In this document: positions 51,201 to 60,172 of the stretch, piece after piece
Numbering within the stretch: the first letter of the stretch is position 1
Layout: the number at the start of each line of letters is the position of its first letter
NCBI RefSeq assembly: GCF_900143085.1
Contig: NZ_FRCZ01000001.1
Span: 806,001 to 870,000, forward strand
Direction of reading: 5' to 3'
Source of the DNA: Gracilibacillus kekensis
GTDB taxonomy: Bacteria > Bacillota > Bacilli > Bacillales > Amphibacillaceae
Length of the DNA: 64,000 nucleotides
Notes under the pieces: generated by a model
What the model was told of the DNA's origin: nothing
The model's database searches: none
What the model saw: the letters and a program-made list of their open reading frames with translations, nothing else
Position numbers and translations under genes: made by a program

Positions 51201-52043
51201 TTATCCTTTTGTACCACCTGCAGTTAAACCTGATATTAGGAATCGTTGTAAAAACAAGTAAATAATTGCTACTGGTATCGCGATTAAAATGGCACCAGCT
51301 GCGAATCTTGTAAAGTTATTTGAAAATTGATCATTGATAAAGTTAAACAAACCTAAAGCAATCGTGAAGTTTTCAGGACTTCTTAAAACGATAGAAGGTA
51401 AAATAAAATCAAATAACGGTGTCATAAAATTAAATAGCGCTACCACAGCTAGAATCGGTTTAGCTAAAGGCATAATAATTTTAATAAATACCGTAAAATG
51501 ACCAGCACCATCAATTCTTGCAGCTTCATCTAATCCTCTTGGAATCGTATCTAAGTACCCCTTTACTAACCACGCATTAAACGGAATCTGACTACCAATA
51601 TAAATCAGAATTAAACCTGTTAATGAATCAAGTAGACCAATTAAATGAAGGAAAATATACAATGCTACCATCGCCATCATTACAGGGAACATTTGTAGAA
51701 TAAGAAATGTATATAATCCAGATTTTCGCCCAACAAAGTTATATCTGGAAAAAGAATAGGCTACAAAAGACGTCATGATAACAGATAGCACAGCTGTACT
51801 ACCGGACACAATCATACTGTTTTTATACCATAATAAATAATTACTATTAGGGTCTGTAAATAACCACTTATAGTGTTCGAAGGACCAATTTTCTGGGATA
51901 ATGGTAGCCGAATATAAACTATTTCCAGGGTTTAACGACATTCCTAATGCCCAAATAATTGGATATATAATGATGACGGACATAAAAGCAAAGATTGCAT
52001 AGATCCCCAATAATTCTAGATTGGATTTCAACTTTGGACTCAT
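51201..52043 (-). CDS. ganQ: Galacto-oligosaccharide ABC permease GanQ (MalG type)
   Basis: 280 residues, six membrane segments. The EAA loop reads LDEAARIDGAGHFTVFIKIIMPLA; the C-terminus GLTAGGTKG is typical of MalG-type permeases. Its ATG overlaps the last base of ganP, so the two are translationally coupled. No ATPase gene in the operon; a shared MsmX-type protein is expected. Confidence 0.93.
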   Translation of the reverse strand: MSPKLKSNLELLGIYAIFAFMSVIIIYPIIWALGMSLNPGNSLYSATIIPENWSFEHYKWLFTDPNSNYLLWYKNSMIVSGSTAVLSVIMTSFVAYSFSRYNFVGRKSGLYTFLILQMFPVMMAMVALYIFLHLIGLLDSLTGLILIYIGSQIPFNAWLVKGYLDTIPRGLDEAARIDGAGHFTVFIKIIMPLAKPILAVVALFNFMTPLFDFILPSIVLRSPENFTIALGLFNFINDQFSNNFTRFAAGAILIAIPVAIIYLFLQRFLISGLTAGGTKG

Positions 52044-53359
52044 TATATATTCCCCTCCTCTTTAAATGATTTCGTTCGTCTAAATTGGAAAATGGCAAAA
52101 ATTGAAACCATTAAACCAATGATTAATGAAATAGCTGCAGCCATACTGTAATCGTTTGTTTCAAATGTTAGCTTATATACCCAAGATATCAAGATGTCAG
52201 TACCTCCGGCATTTTGCCCTTGCACAGCTGGTCCACCTTCATTAAACAAATAAATAATATTAAAATTATTAAAGTTTGTCGTATATTGAATAATTAATAA
52301 TGGAGCAGTCGCAAATAAAACGTGTGGCAACGTAATATTGCGGAATTTTTGCCATCTTGTTGCCCCATCAACTTCTGCTGCTTCATACCATTCAGAGGAT
52401 ATACTTTGAAGAACCCCTGAAAATAAGGCAAATACAAATGGATAACCTAACCATGTCTGAATCATAATTAAGACAATCTTTGTATAAAAAGGATCTGTCA
52501 GCCAAGGCAGTCCATTCCCACCTATTAATGGAATAATAATATCTCGATTTATTGCACCAAATTCGTCATTAAACATCGCTGCAAAAATGAGAATGGAGAC
52601 AAACGCTGGAACTGCCCATGGTAAAATTAGAATTGTTCTAATTGTTTTTTTGAATTTTACACGCTTATCGTTTACTAGAACAGCAAGGATTAATCCAACG
52701 ACAATCTGAAACGAAGTTGCTACAATTGTCCAAACAATCGTCCAAACAAAAACACTTGCAAATGTATCCTGCCAAATTGGCACTGTAGCTAAATCCATAA
52801 AGTTGCCAAAACCAATCCACTCCACTAAATTACGTGGTGGTGAATTATACAAATCATAATTTGTAAAAGCTAAAGCAATCGCAAATAACAATGGAAATAC
52901 AACTGTAAAGATTAATAGTACTAATCCCGGAGCAGTCATAATGTATGGGAATGCTTTATCATAGAGATTTTTCAGCGATTGTTTAATACTTGGAATAACC
53001 CATCCATCATTAATTTTTTGTGCTTGTTTTTTTGCATCGATCACATTAAATACGTAAAAAATAGCTGCCAAAGCTAATAAAAGCAATGAAACAATTCCAT
53101 AAACAAGCAAATAAATAGAGTGATCAACACCAGGAATGGTACCTAACGTAGTAATTCCCCACAGACCTAACCAAAGAAAATCAAAAGTCGCTAAGATAAA
53201 GGCAATTTCCAAAATTATGAAAGAAATTCCCTTCATATAGCGCTTGTTATATATTTGTCCTAATCCGGCTAATAAAATGGAGAGTACCATTGCAACATTC
53301 GGATTTAATTTTTTCTGATTCTTTGGTAGATGTCCATTATTTTCTTCATTTTGAGCCAT
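52043..53359 (-). CDS. ganP: Galacto-oligosaccharide ABC permease GanP (MalF type)
   Basis: 438 residues. An N-terminal extension of about 130 residues with extra membrane segments (SILLAGLGQIYNKRYMKGISF) precedes the usual MalF-type permease core, as in Bacillus GanP. EAA loop: YEAAEVDGATRWQKFRNITLP. Partner of GanQ, downstream of the binding-protein gene by 63 nt. Confidence 0.93.
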   Translation of the reverse strand: MAQNEENNGHLPKNQKKLNPNVAMVLSILLAGLGQIYNKRYMKGISFIILEIAFILATFDFLWLGLWGITTLGTIPGVDHSIYLLVYGIVSLLLLALAAIFYVFNVIDAKKQAQKINDGWVIPSIKQSLKNLYDKAFPYIMTAPGLVLLIFTVVFPLLFAIALAFTNYDLYNSPPRNLVEWIGFGNFMDLATVPIWQDTFASVFVWTIVWTIVATSFQIVVGLILAVLVNDKRVKFKKTIRTILILPWAVPAFVSILIFAAMFNDEFGAINRDIIIPLIGGNGLPWLTDPFYTKIVLIMIQTWLGYPFVFALFSGVLQSISSEWYEAAEVDGATRWQKFRNITLPHVLFATAPLLIIQYTTNFNNFNIIYLFNEGGPAVQGQNAGGTDILISWVYKLTFETNDYSMAAAISLIIGLMVSIFAIFQFRRTKSFKEEGNI

Positions 53360-53422
53360 CTATTCCACCTCTTTCATATAAATGGGAGAGTGGAAAAGAA
53401 ACTTCTTTTCCACTCTTCCGTC

Positions 53423-54721
53423 TTATTCTGAAGTACCCATCGTACCAATCTTATCTTTAATAGATTGAACAGTATCTGTAACAGCACTTTCTACGTCTGA
53501 ACCATTGTTAATCAATTCAATCGCGATATCCATATCCCAAACTGGTGACATTTCAGGAATATTTGGCATTAATGTACCGTGTGGGACTTGTTCCGTATAA
53601 CCTGCATAAATTGGGTCTTCCACTGCATCTAAAATTTCAGGTCTAGGTGGTAATTCACCCGTAACTTCATAGTACAATTGAGAGTTTTCATCATTCGTCA
53701 TAAATTTAGCAAGGTCTGTTGCCCATTTCTGATTCTCACTATAATAAGATACTAACCAAGATTTCACACCTACAAAAGATGGCGCCACTTCACCGTTCAT
53801 TTTTGGTAGTGGTGCAGTAGCTACATCATCACCAAGAGCTTCTTTATAAATTGGCATATTCCAAGGACCACTAACAACCATTCCTACTTTTCCTTCTTTA
53901 AACAATCCATCTAACACGTCAACGGTTAACGTTTTAGGTAGCAAACCTTCGTCGATAAATTCTTTATATTTTTGTAGACCTTCGATAGATCCTTCATTAT
54001 CTAATCCGATATCTGTAGGATCATATACGCCGCCTTCTTCACCAAATACATAACCACCATATGCATTCATAAATGAATATAAATAGTAGAATTCAGGTGA
54101 AATTAAAAATCCATATTCGTCATTGCTTGGATCTGTCAATTCTTGTGACATAGCAAGCACATCATCAATTGTTTCTGGAACTGTGTCAATTAAACTTTTA
54201 TTATAAAAAGCAAAATATGTTTCGATTGCTACTGGAGCACCGTAATTTTCGCCTTCATACAAAAATGCGTCCATTGCTACATCTGTAAAAGCTCCAGCTT
54301 CATCATCTGTGTACTCAATTGGCATTGCTAAACCTTGTGCCACAATGTCACCTAGACTATCTTGTGGTTGAAAAAATAAATCTGGACCGTCACCAGTTGG
54401 ACCAGCTAAAGCTAATTCCTGAACTTGATCTGGAATAGCAACACGTTCATATTTAATTTCAATACCAGTTTCTTCTGTATATTTATCAAACATTTGCGTT
54501 GATACTTCTTCAGCAATATCTTCATCATTGATCCATACTACTAGTTCTTCTGGTTTATCTTCCTCTGCACTTTGACTTTCTTCATTATTCTCTTCGCTAC
54601 TATTTTCATTATCTGTAGCTTCTTCTGCTCCCTCACGTTCTGGTGCACATGCTGTAAGTAAAAGAACAAATGATACCATTAATAATAAACCCCATAAAGT
54701 TTTGTTTTTAATCAACTTCAT
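53423..54721 (-). CDS. ganS: Galacto-oligosaccharide-binding lipoprotein
   Basis: 432 residues of the maltose-binding type. Lipobox LTAC (Cys25) followed by an acidic Glu/Asn/Ser linker, then the solute-binding fold, with blocks such as WATDLAKFMTNDENSQLYYEVTGELPPR. AAGGAGG precedes the ATG. First gene of ganS-P-Q-B-A; a cre-like site overlaps its promoter region. Confidence 0.92.
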   Translation of the reverse strand: MKLIKNKTLWGLLLMVSFVLLLTACAPEREGAEEATDNENSSEENNEESQSAEEDKPEELVVWINDEDIAEEVSTQMFDKYTEETGIEIKYERVAIPDQVQELALAGPTGDGPDLFFQPQDSLGDIVAQGLAMPIEYTDDEAGAFTDVAMDAFLYEGENYGAPVAIETYFAFYNKSLIDTVPETIDDVLAMSQELTDPSNDEYGFLISPEFYYLYSFMNAYGGYVFGEEGGVYDPTDIGLDNEGSIEGLQKYKEFIDEGLLPKTLTVDVLDGLFKEGKVGMVVSGPWNMPIYKEALGDDVATAPLPKMNGEVAPSFVGVKSWLVSYYSENQKWATDLAKFMTNDENSQLYYEVTGELPPRPEILDAVEDPIYAGYTEQVPHGTLMPNIPEMSPVWDMDIAIELINNGSDVESAVTDTVQSIKDKIGTMGTSE

Positions 54722-54762
54722 GACCTCCTTAATAAATTAAATTAATTATCTTTACATTTTTT

Positions 54763-54797
54763 ATTATAAAGCGATTTCAACTTGATAGATATATCAA
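54763..54797 (-). promoter_or_regulatory. ganS promoter region with cre-like site and inverted repeat
   Basis: Minus strand: -10 TATAAT (54763-54768). The cre-like TTGAAATCGCTTTAT (54766-54780) misses only one conserved base and overlaps the -10. TTGATA-N4-TATCAA (54782-54797) just upstream may bind the AraC regulator or another protein. The -35 is poor, as expected for an activated promoter. Confidence 0.55.
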
Positions 54798-54819
54798 ATT
54801 ATTCTAGCCTACTTTCAAA

Positions 54820-54858
54820 AAACGAAACAAAGCCTGCATCTTTCATTGATGCAGGCTT
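54820..54858 (-). terminator. Terminator overlapping the end of the AraC gene
   Basis: AAGCCTGCATC / GATGCAGGCTT stem with a 7-nt loop and a T-rich minus-strand tail. The stop codon of the regulator lies in the loop, so transcription is probably separated from ganS. Confidence 0.75.
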
Positions 54859-55682
54859 CGATAAGTACTCGGTGTAACCCCTTCACGTTTTTTAAAAGTT
54901 GTGACGAAATGACTCACCCCATTAAAACCTACCTTTTTTGCGATTTCTTTTAAAGATAAGCCTGGTATAGTGATTAAAATCCGTTTCGCTTCCCGAATTC
55001 TTAATTGAACTAAAAAGGAATAGGGACTTATTCCAAATGTATCATGAAACATTGTATTTAAATGCTGAGAACTTACCTGTGCTTTTTCAGACATTTCCAG
55101 CAATCCTATATCTTGAGGATAAACTTGTTCTAACCATTCTACTGTCGCTTTAATTTTTTCGAAGGACTGAAGAACCGACAGTTTATTGTTCATTTGACCA
55201 TACTTTTTTAAATGCATTAAAAATTGATATAAATCCGCTGAAATTTCATGTGATAAATGATGTGGATCCTGATAATGTTCTAGTTTTCCTATCATTTTAT
55301 CCATATGATTTTTAAAAGAAATGTTATCCGTTTCTTCATAAAATGCCGAATAGTTCATATCTAACGCATTCAGTATTGGATCTATCGCTGCTCCAGTAAA
55401 GGTAATATAGTATGTTTCCCAATGTACGGTTGCATTGTGATCAGAATAATATTTATGAGGGGTATACGGTGTTAATAAAATACCTTTGCCTTCAGGTAAA
55501 GAAAAAGCCTGATTGGCTAATTCAATGACACCTTCCCCTTTAACTGTTTGTAACCAATGATAATATGGATAACCTTCCTGTCGGTCGAAATCCAATTCAT
55601 ATGGATTATAACCGATACTTTCGATATACACAGGCAAGGGGTTTTCAGAAACAGAAAAGGTAAAACGTTTTTTCTCAGCCAC
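54843..55682 (-). CDS. AraC-family transcriptional regulator of the gan operon
   Basis: 279 residues: N-terminal cupin-type ligand domain with KGILLTPYTPHKYY, and C-terminal AraC DNA-binding domain (about 180-279; LSLKEIAKKVGFNGVSHFVTTFKKREGVTPSTYR). Directly upstream of ganS on the same strand. B. subtilis uses the LacI-type repressor GanR at this locus, so control here is probably by activation. Target and inducer (galactobiose or similar) are inferred from position. Confidence 0.85.
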   Translation of the reverse strand: MAEKKRFTFSVSENPLPVYIESIGYNPYELDFDRQEGYPYYHWLQTVKGEGVIELANQAFSLPEGKGILLTPYTPHKYYSDHNATVHWETYYITFTGAAIDPILNALDMNYSAFYEETDNISFKNHMDKMIGKLEHYQDPHHLSHEISADLYQFLMHLKKYGQMNNKLSVLQSFEKIKATVEWLEQVYPQDIGLLEMSEKAQVSSQHLNTMFHDTFGISPYSFLVQLRIREAKRILITIPGLSLKEIAKKVGFNGVSHFVTTFKKREGVTPSTYRSLHQ

Positions 55683-55822
55683 TTTATCACTACTTTCATA
55701 GTAAATAGTTATATATATCTATATTATAAACGATATTATCATAATCGCAAAATAGTATATTTCTACTAAACAGTAAAACGAGCAAACCCCAATTCACCCT
55801 ATCATTACATACGTATAAGAAG

Positions 55823-56200
55823 TATTATGCGACATAACTTTTGCTGTGAAATAATCTTTGAAAGCTGATAACTGCGTAACAATCGCTCCGGCTTGCCCAC
55901 TTCGCTTTCCATGGGTTTTCCCTTCAGCTAAACTTTTTACCTTTTATTCATAATATGATGGACGATATGGATTAAAAGCCTAACATGTTTATTCGTACTT
56001 AAGTTGTAAAGCATCAAAAAGCGCAGGTGTCCGTTTCCACTCCTGCGGGATGTTTTTATCCGAAGATCCACTTTTTAAGCGCACTTTGCTTAAAAAGTTA
56101 GCTAAGGAGAAAAACCCGCGGAAAGGGAAACGGATAAGCCGAAGCGATTGCAAATCACATATAATATCTCATAATTACTTCTACAATAGAGTCGCATAAT
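55823..56200. repeat. Large palindromic intergenic repeat, copy C
   Basis: About 378 nt in a gene-free stretch. Ends are ATTATGCGACATAAC and the inverse GAGTCGCATAAT. Inside, CGCTCCGGCTTGCCCACTTCG faces the right-hand CGGATAAGCCGAAGCG. The middle holds AAAGCGCAGGTGTCCGTTTC and CTTTTTAAGCGCACTTTGCT blocks shared with copy A. No credible open frame. The remaining bases of 55683-56250 hold nothing recognisable. Confidence 0.82.
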
Positions 56201-56250
56201 CCTTTTTATGTGTAGGAATTGATGGGTATTTATACTATTAATGCGTATTA

Positions 56251-56283
56251 TTAAAAACTACTATCTCAATAGATAGTAGTTTA
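56251..56283 (-). terminator. Terminator of the ROK regulator gene
   Basis: Minus strand: AAACTACTATC and GATAGTAGTTT pair around TATTGA, ending in a T tract; it overlaps the stop codon. Confidence 0.8.
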
Positions 56284-57474
56284 GTCTATAGCTGGTTCGA
56301 ATAGTTCACTTAAAATTAATGCAACTGCGCCAAGGGAGGATCCATAGTCACCTAACTTTGATACATAGACAGGTGTCTGTTGGGCTTGCTCTGAAATAGC
56401 TCGGCTTTGAATCGTCTTTCTAATTGGCTTGAGGATGAACTTACCAGCCTTAGAGACACCTCCTCCAAGAATAATGGTACTTGGATTACACACATGAATT
56501 AGATTTGTAAGAGCAATACCCAGGTATGTTCCTGCCTCTGCTAGAATATCAATTGATAGTTTATCCCCTTCTATGGCTCCGTGATGCACCTTTTCTGCTG
56601 TTAAATCTGTATTATTATATTCAGATAGAATAGTAGAATTCCCTTGCTCAATCATCTTCACCATTTTTTCTGCAATAGCTGGGCCTGAAGCAACTGTCTG
56701 AAGGCAACCATCATTCCCACATGTACATCTTTCGCCATGTATATCGATTGTCATATGACCAATTTCACCAGCTATGCCGTGTTCCCCGCTATATAACTTT
56801 CCATCTATCACTAATCCCGCACCAATCCCTCTTCCTACATTGATCGCAATCATACTAGTATTCGCTGTTTGATTTTGAAACCACGCTTCTCCTAGTGCTA
56901 ATGCTTTGGCATCGTTCTCTACTTTTACATCCATATCAAAAGTAGATTCTAGTTCTGATTTAATATCCATATTACGTAAATTTAGGTTTGGTGCAAAAAC
57001 GGCTATACCTTGTGTAGCATCAACTACACCATGCATAGCGACACCAATGCCTATAAACTTTAAAGATTTATTTTGTGAGATTAAATGCTTTACTCCTGTT
57101 ACGAGCATTTGCAAAAAATCATCCTCTTCAATTCCTACATTTACCGTTTTTTTGATCTGGTCCACTATTTTACCTGATAGATCTGAAACAATAAATTGCA
57201 CATCACTAGGTCCTGCATCTATACCAATAATATGAAAACCAGATGTATTTAACACTAACATTGTAGGTTTTCTCCCACCTTGTGAAATACCTAACTGACT
57301 TTCTTTGATAAGATCCTGTTCTAATAACTCCTTGACAATTGTTCCTACGGTCGGTGGTGTGAGTTGTGTTTCTTTAGCAATTTGCGCTCGAGAAATCGAG
57401 CCGGCTGAACGTATTTTGTTTAATATAATTGATTTATTTAATGACTTCATCCATTGAAAACTTCCACGCTGCAT
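56281..57474 (-). CDS. ROK-family transcriptional repressor (XylR/NagC-like)
   Basis: 397 residues from the ATG at 57474, with GGGGG 4 nt upstream; earlier in-frame ATGs lack a ribosome site. N-terminal winged helix (about 12-65; SISRAQIAKETQLTPPTVGTIVKELL), then the ROK sugar-binding fold with IGIDAGPSDVQF, EHGIAGEIGHM and the zinc motif CTCGNDGCLQT. The operon it controls is not adjacent: it is bracketed by two large repeats, and the next genes belong to a separate oxidoreductase unit. Inducer sugar unknown. Confidence 0.88.
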   Translation of the reverse strand: MQRGSFQWMKSLNKSIILNKIRSAGSISRAQIAKETQLTPPTVGTIVKELLEQDLIKESQLGISQGGRKPTMLVLNTSGFHIIGIDAGPSDVQFIVSDLSGKIVDQIKKTVNVGIEEDDFLQMLVTGVKHLISQNKSLKFIGIGVAMHGVVDATQGIAVFAPNLNLRNMDIKSELESTFDMDVKVENDAKALALGEAWFQNQTANTSMIAINVGRGIGAGLVIDGKLYSGEHGIAGEIGHMTIDIHGERCTCGNDGCLQTVASGPAIAEKMVKMIEQGNSTILSEYNNTDLTAEKVHHGAIEGDKLSIDILAEAGTYLGIALTNLIHVCNPSTIILGGGVSKAGKFILKPIRKTIQSRAISEQAQQTPVYVSKLGDYGSSLGAVALILSELFEPAID

Positions 57475-57579
57475 GTTTCCCCCAACTTTCTTAATATACT
57501 TTAATAAGTATACCATAATATCCAATTGCACTTAAAGAATTCCTCAGGTTAAGTAGTGATGTAGATGTATATTAAGAAG

Positions 57580-57985
57580 TATTATACGACATAACTATTG
57601 TGGTAATTATGAAATGTTATATGTGCTTTGCAATCGCTCCGGCTTTTTTAAACTCTACCATTCAAGCAAGAATAATCATGCTGGCGTTTCCCCATCAATT
57701 TATCATTAGATTACTTATCATTGTTATCAATATAAGCTGATTTATTGTCTAATTTTAACAACCCAAAATATTAGCATTTGGAATAGTTGTAGAGTCCCAC
57801 TAAACGTAGGCAGCCACTTTCACTCCTGTGGGGTCGTTTTCCCTGAAGATCCACTTTTCCATGCGGTTTTTGCTTGAAAAAGTTAGCTGAAGGTAAAACC
57901 CCACGGAAAGGGAAGTGGGCAAGCCAAAGTGTTTACTACGCAGTTCTAACATCTCATAATTACCACAAGAGTTATGTCGCATAGT
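57580..57985. repeat. Large palindromic intergenic repeat, copy D
   Basis: About 405 nt. Left end TATTATACGACATAACT, right end its inverse GTTATGTCGCATAGT. The left hairpin arm stops early, with CGCTCCGGCTTTTTT replacing the GCCC continuation, and about 110 nt of unrelated AT-rich sequence follows. The right arm CGGAAAGGGAAGTGGGCAAG is intact. The left flank shares TAAGAAGTATTAT with copy C. The remaining bases to 58056 hold nothing recognisable. Confidence 0.8.
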
Positions 57986-58056
57986 CCTGCTTTAATTCAG
58001 TATCTGAGTGACAATATATATTTTATGATAGGAATGATGCTTTTTTTATGGTATGT

Positions 58057-58093
58057 AAAAGGAGGTATGGAATAGTTTCCATACCTCCTTTTT
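58057..58093 (-). terminator. Terminator of the aldo/keto reductase operon
   Basis: AAAAGGAGGTATGGAA pairs with TTTCCATACCTCCTTTT around a 2-4 nt loop, immediately after the stop codon. Confidence 0.88.
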
Positions 58094-58094
58094 A

Positions 58095-59078
58095 TTAATA
58101 TGGTCCACGAATGTGGTCGTGTACTTCTTTTTGATAAAAAGACTCTAATTTAGCTAGCTCCTCAGCGGAAAAGTCTGGGACATCCATTGCAGCCAAGTTA
58201 TCCTCCACCTGTTTTACCGTTTTAAAACCAGGAATAACAGAAGAAATCGCATCATGGCTTAAAATCCATTTTAATGCAGCACGAGTCATGTTGCCACGAC
58301 CATCCGCAATCCAATTTAATTGCTCACTAAGTTCTACACCTTTTTCAAAAGGTAAACCAGCAAAAGTTTCCCCTACATTAAAGGCTTCCCCATCTTTATT
58401 AAACTTACGATGGTCATCCTCCTCAAACGTATGGCCTTTTGAAAATTTACCGGTCAACAAACCACTTGCTAATGGTACTCTTGCTAAAATACCAACATTT
58501 TTCTCCTGTGCAACCGGGAATAATTCCGTTACTGGCTTTTGACGGAAGATATTAAAGATCACCTGCAATGCCGCAACATTAGGATTTTCCATCGATAATA
58601 AACCTTCTTCAACCGTTTCTACACTTACGCCATAGTGACGAATCTTCCCTTGTTGTTGTAATTTATCCAAGACTTCAAATACTGCCCCATCACGTAAAAT
58701 TTCGATTGGAGGACAGTGAATTTGAATTAAATCTAGTTGATCACGTTGTAATCTTCTCAAACTATTTTCCACGTAATTGGTAACCGACTCTTCGGAGTAA
58801 GTTTTCGGATCATGGATATCACCCGCACGACAAAATTTGGACGCAATATGAATTTTATCTTCTTTACCTTTTGTCGCTTTTGCTAATAATTCTTCACTAT
58901 GTCCATCTCCATAAACATCTGCTGTATCAAAGAAGTTGACACCAGCATCCATGGCACGTGCTAAACCTTCCAGCGCCTCTTTATCATTCGTTTGGCCCCA
59001 AGCGCCCCCAATGGCCCATGTACCAAAACTTAGTTCACTTATTTTCATATCAGTTTTTCCAAATTGACGGTATTGCAT
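58095..59078 (-). CDS. Aldo/keto reductase
   Basis: 327 residues, NADPH-dependent (beta/alpha)8 oxidoreductase. The catalytic tetrad is visible: Asp and Tyr in FFDTADVYGDG, Lys in HIASKFCR, His in LIQIHCPP. Start ATG with AGGGAGAG upstream. Second gene after an epimerase (23-nt gap), so it probably acts on a sugar or sugar-acid intermediate; substrate unknown. Confidence 0.9.
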   Translation of the reverse strand: MQYRQFGKTDMKISELSFGTWAIGGAWGQTNDKEALEGLARAMDAGVNFFDTADVYGDGHSEELLAKATKGKEDKIHIASKFCRAGDIHDPKTYSEESVTNYVENSLRRLQRDQLDLIQIHCPPIEILRDGAVFEVLDKLQQQGKIRHYGVSVETVEEGLLSMENPNVAALQVIFNIFRQKPVTELFPVAQEKNVGILARVPLASGLLTGKFSKGHTFEEDDHRKFNKDGEAFNVGETFAGLPFEKGVELSEQLNWIADGRGNMTRAALKWILSHDAISSVIPGFKTVKQVEDNLAAMDVPDFSAEELAKLESFYQKEVHDHIRGPY

Positions 59079-59101
59079 ATAATCTCTCCCTTTCTCATTA
59101 A

Positions 59102-59956
59102 CTAATCATTGAATTTTACATAATCTCTCCAGTTATGAACCGGTTGCCAACCTAATACTTCTTTTGCTTTCTTATTACTTAATAATGTCTCATATCCATC
59201 GATTGGTTCACGGATATCTGCCACATTCGGAAAAGAGGTTTCCATTAACTCTTTACTTGTAACATCCATACTGGAATTATCTGCGGCTAAGTTTAGTTCC
59301 ACGGTTCCCAGGCCATCTTTTTCTACTGCTAAACGATACGCAGCTCCAGCATCACGAGCATCTATGTAACTCCATAGAATTGGCTTTCTCAGTTCTGGCT
59401 TGTGGATAAAATCCGGGAAATTTTCATACATATGCGGCGCAATCACGTTGCCAACTCTCATAGAAACAACTTGCATACCAGTACGCTGATGAATCATTTC
59501 GGCTGTCTTTTCATTGACAATTTTAGATAATCCATAGCTATCTTCAGGCATTTGTGGATGCTCTTCATCAATTGGTACATATAATGGTTGAAGATTTTGT
59601 TTTGTAAAAACAAATCCATAAGAGGATTCACTCGAAGTGATCACTGCTTTTTTAATACCTAACGTCCCAGCAGCCTCTAATATATTATAGGTGGATATCA
59701 CATTGTTTTGAAATGTCACTTCATTCGGATGGGAATATGCTACCGGAATTGCAGCCAAATGCACTACAGCATCCGCACCTTCTAATACTCCATATACTTC
59801 CCCAAGATTTGTTAAGTCTGTGATAACGGTTTTACATTTTGGGTTTTCCGGATGCTTTTGATCGACATTTAACACCTCATACCCATGGTCTAAAAACTCT
59901 TGAATAACAGAAGGCCCTAATAAACCACTTCCGCCTGTAATTACTACTTTTGTCAT
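59102..59956 (-). CDS. NAD-dependent epimerase/dehydratase (extended SDR)
   Basis: 284 residues. Cofactor motif GGSGLLG (8-14), VVHLAAIP, the Ser region TSSESSYGF and the catalytic YGLSK pair. Shorter than GalE; resembles small sugar- or uronate-dehydrogenase-like SDRs. AAGGAAGGTGG precedes the ATG. Promoter has a cre-like site just downstream of the -10. Function is not determined. Confidence 0.85.
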   Translation of the reverse strand: MTKVVITGGSGLLGPSVIQEFLDHGYEVLNVDQKHPENPKCKTVITDLTNLGEVYGVLEGADAVVHLAAIPVAYSHPNEVTFQNNVISTYNILEAAGTLGIKKAVITSSESSYGFVFTKQNLQPLYVPIDEEHPQMPEDSYGLSKIVNEKTAEMIHQRTGMQVVSMRVGNVIAPHMYENFPDFIHKPELRKPILWSYIDARDAGAAYRLAVEKDGLGTVELNLAADNSSMDVTSKELMETSFPNVADIREPIDGYETLLSNKKAKEVLGWQPVHNWRDYVKFND

Positions 59957-59977
59957 AACGATGCCACCTTCCTTTTT

Positions 59978-60003
59978 TGTTTACGCTTCCACATTGTATT
60001 ATA
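59978..60003 (-). promoter_or_regulatory. -10 and cre-like site of the epimerase-reductase operon
   Basis: Minus strand: -10 TATAAT (59998-60003) followed by TGGAAGCGTAAACA (59978-59991), which fits the cre core TGNAANCGNWNNCW fully. A site at or just past the transcript start suggests CcpA roadblock repression. Confidence 0.6.
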
Positions 60004-60172
60004 CTCTCTTTTATAGATGTTGAAAAAGAATCCGCTTGACCATACCCGAAAATCTCACTTCAGATTTTATACATATTATCGCTCGATAGGAAATGGTTTG
60101 GTATGATAGGGAGTACATACGTAAAACATACCGTAACCTGTCAATCCTAATACAAGGAGGACTAGTATATTA

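Noticed and set aside
57800-57982. Minus-strand open frame of 60 codons
   Set aside because: It lies entirely inside large repeat copy D and its sequence follows the inverted repeats.
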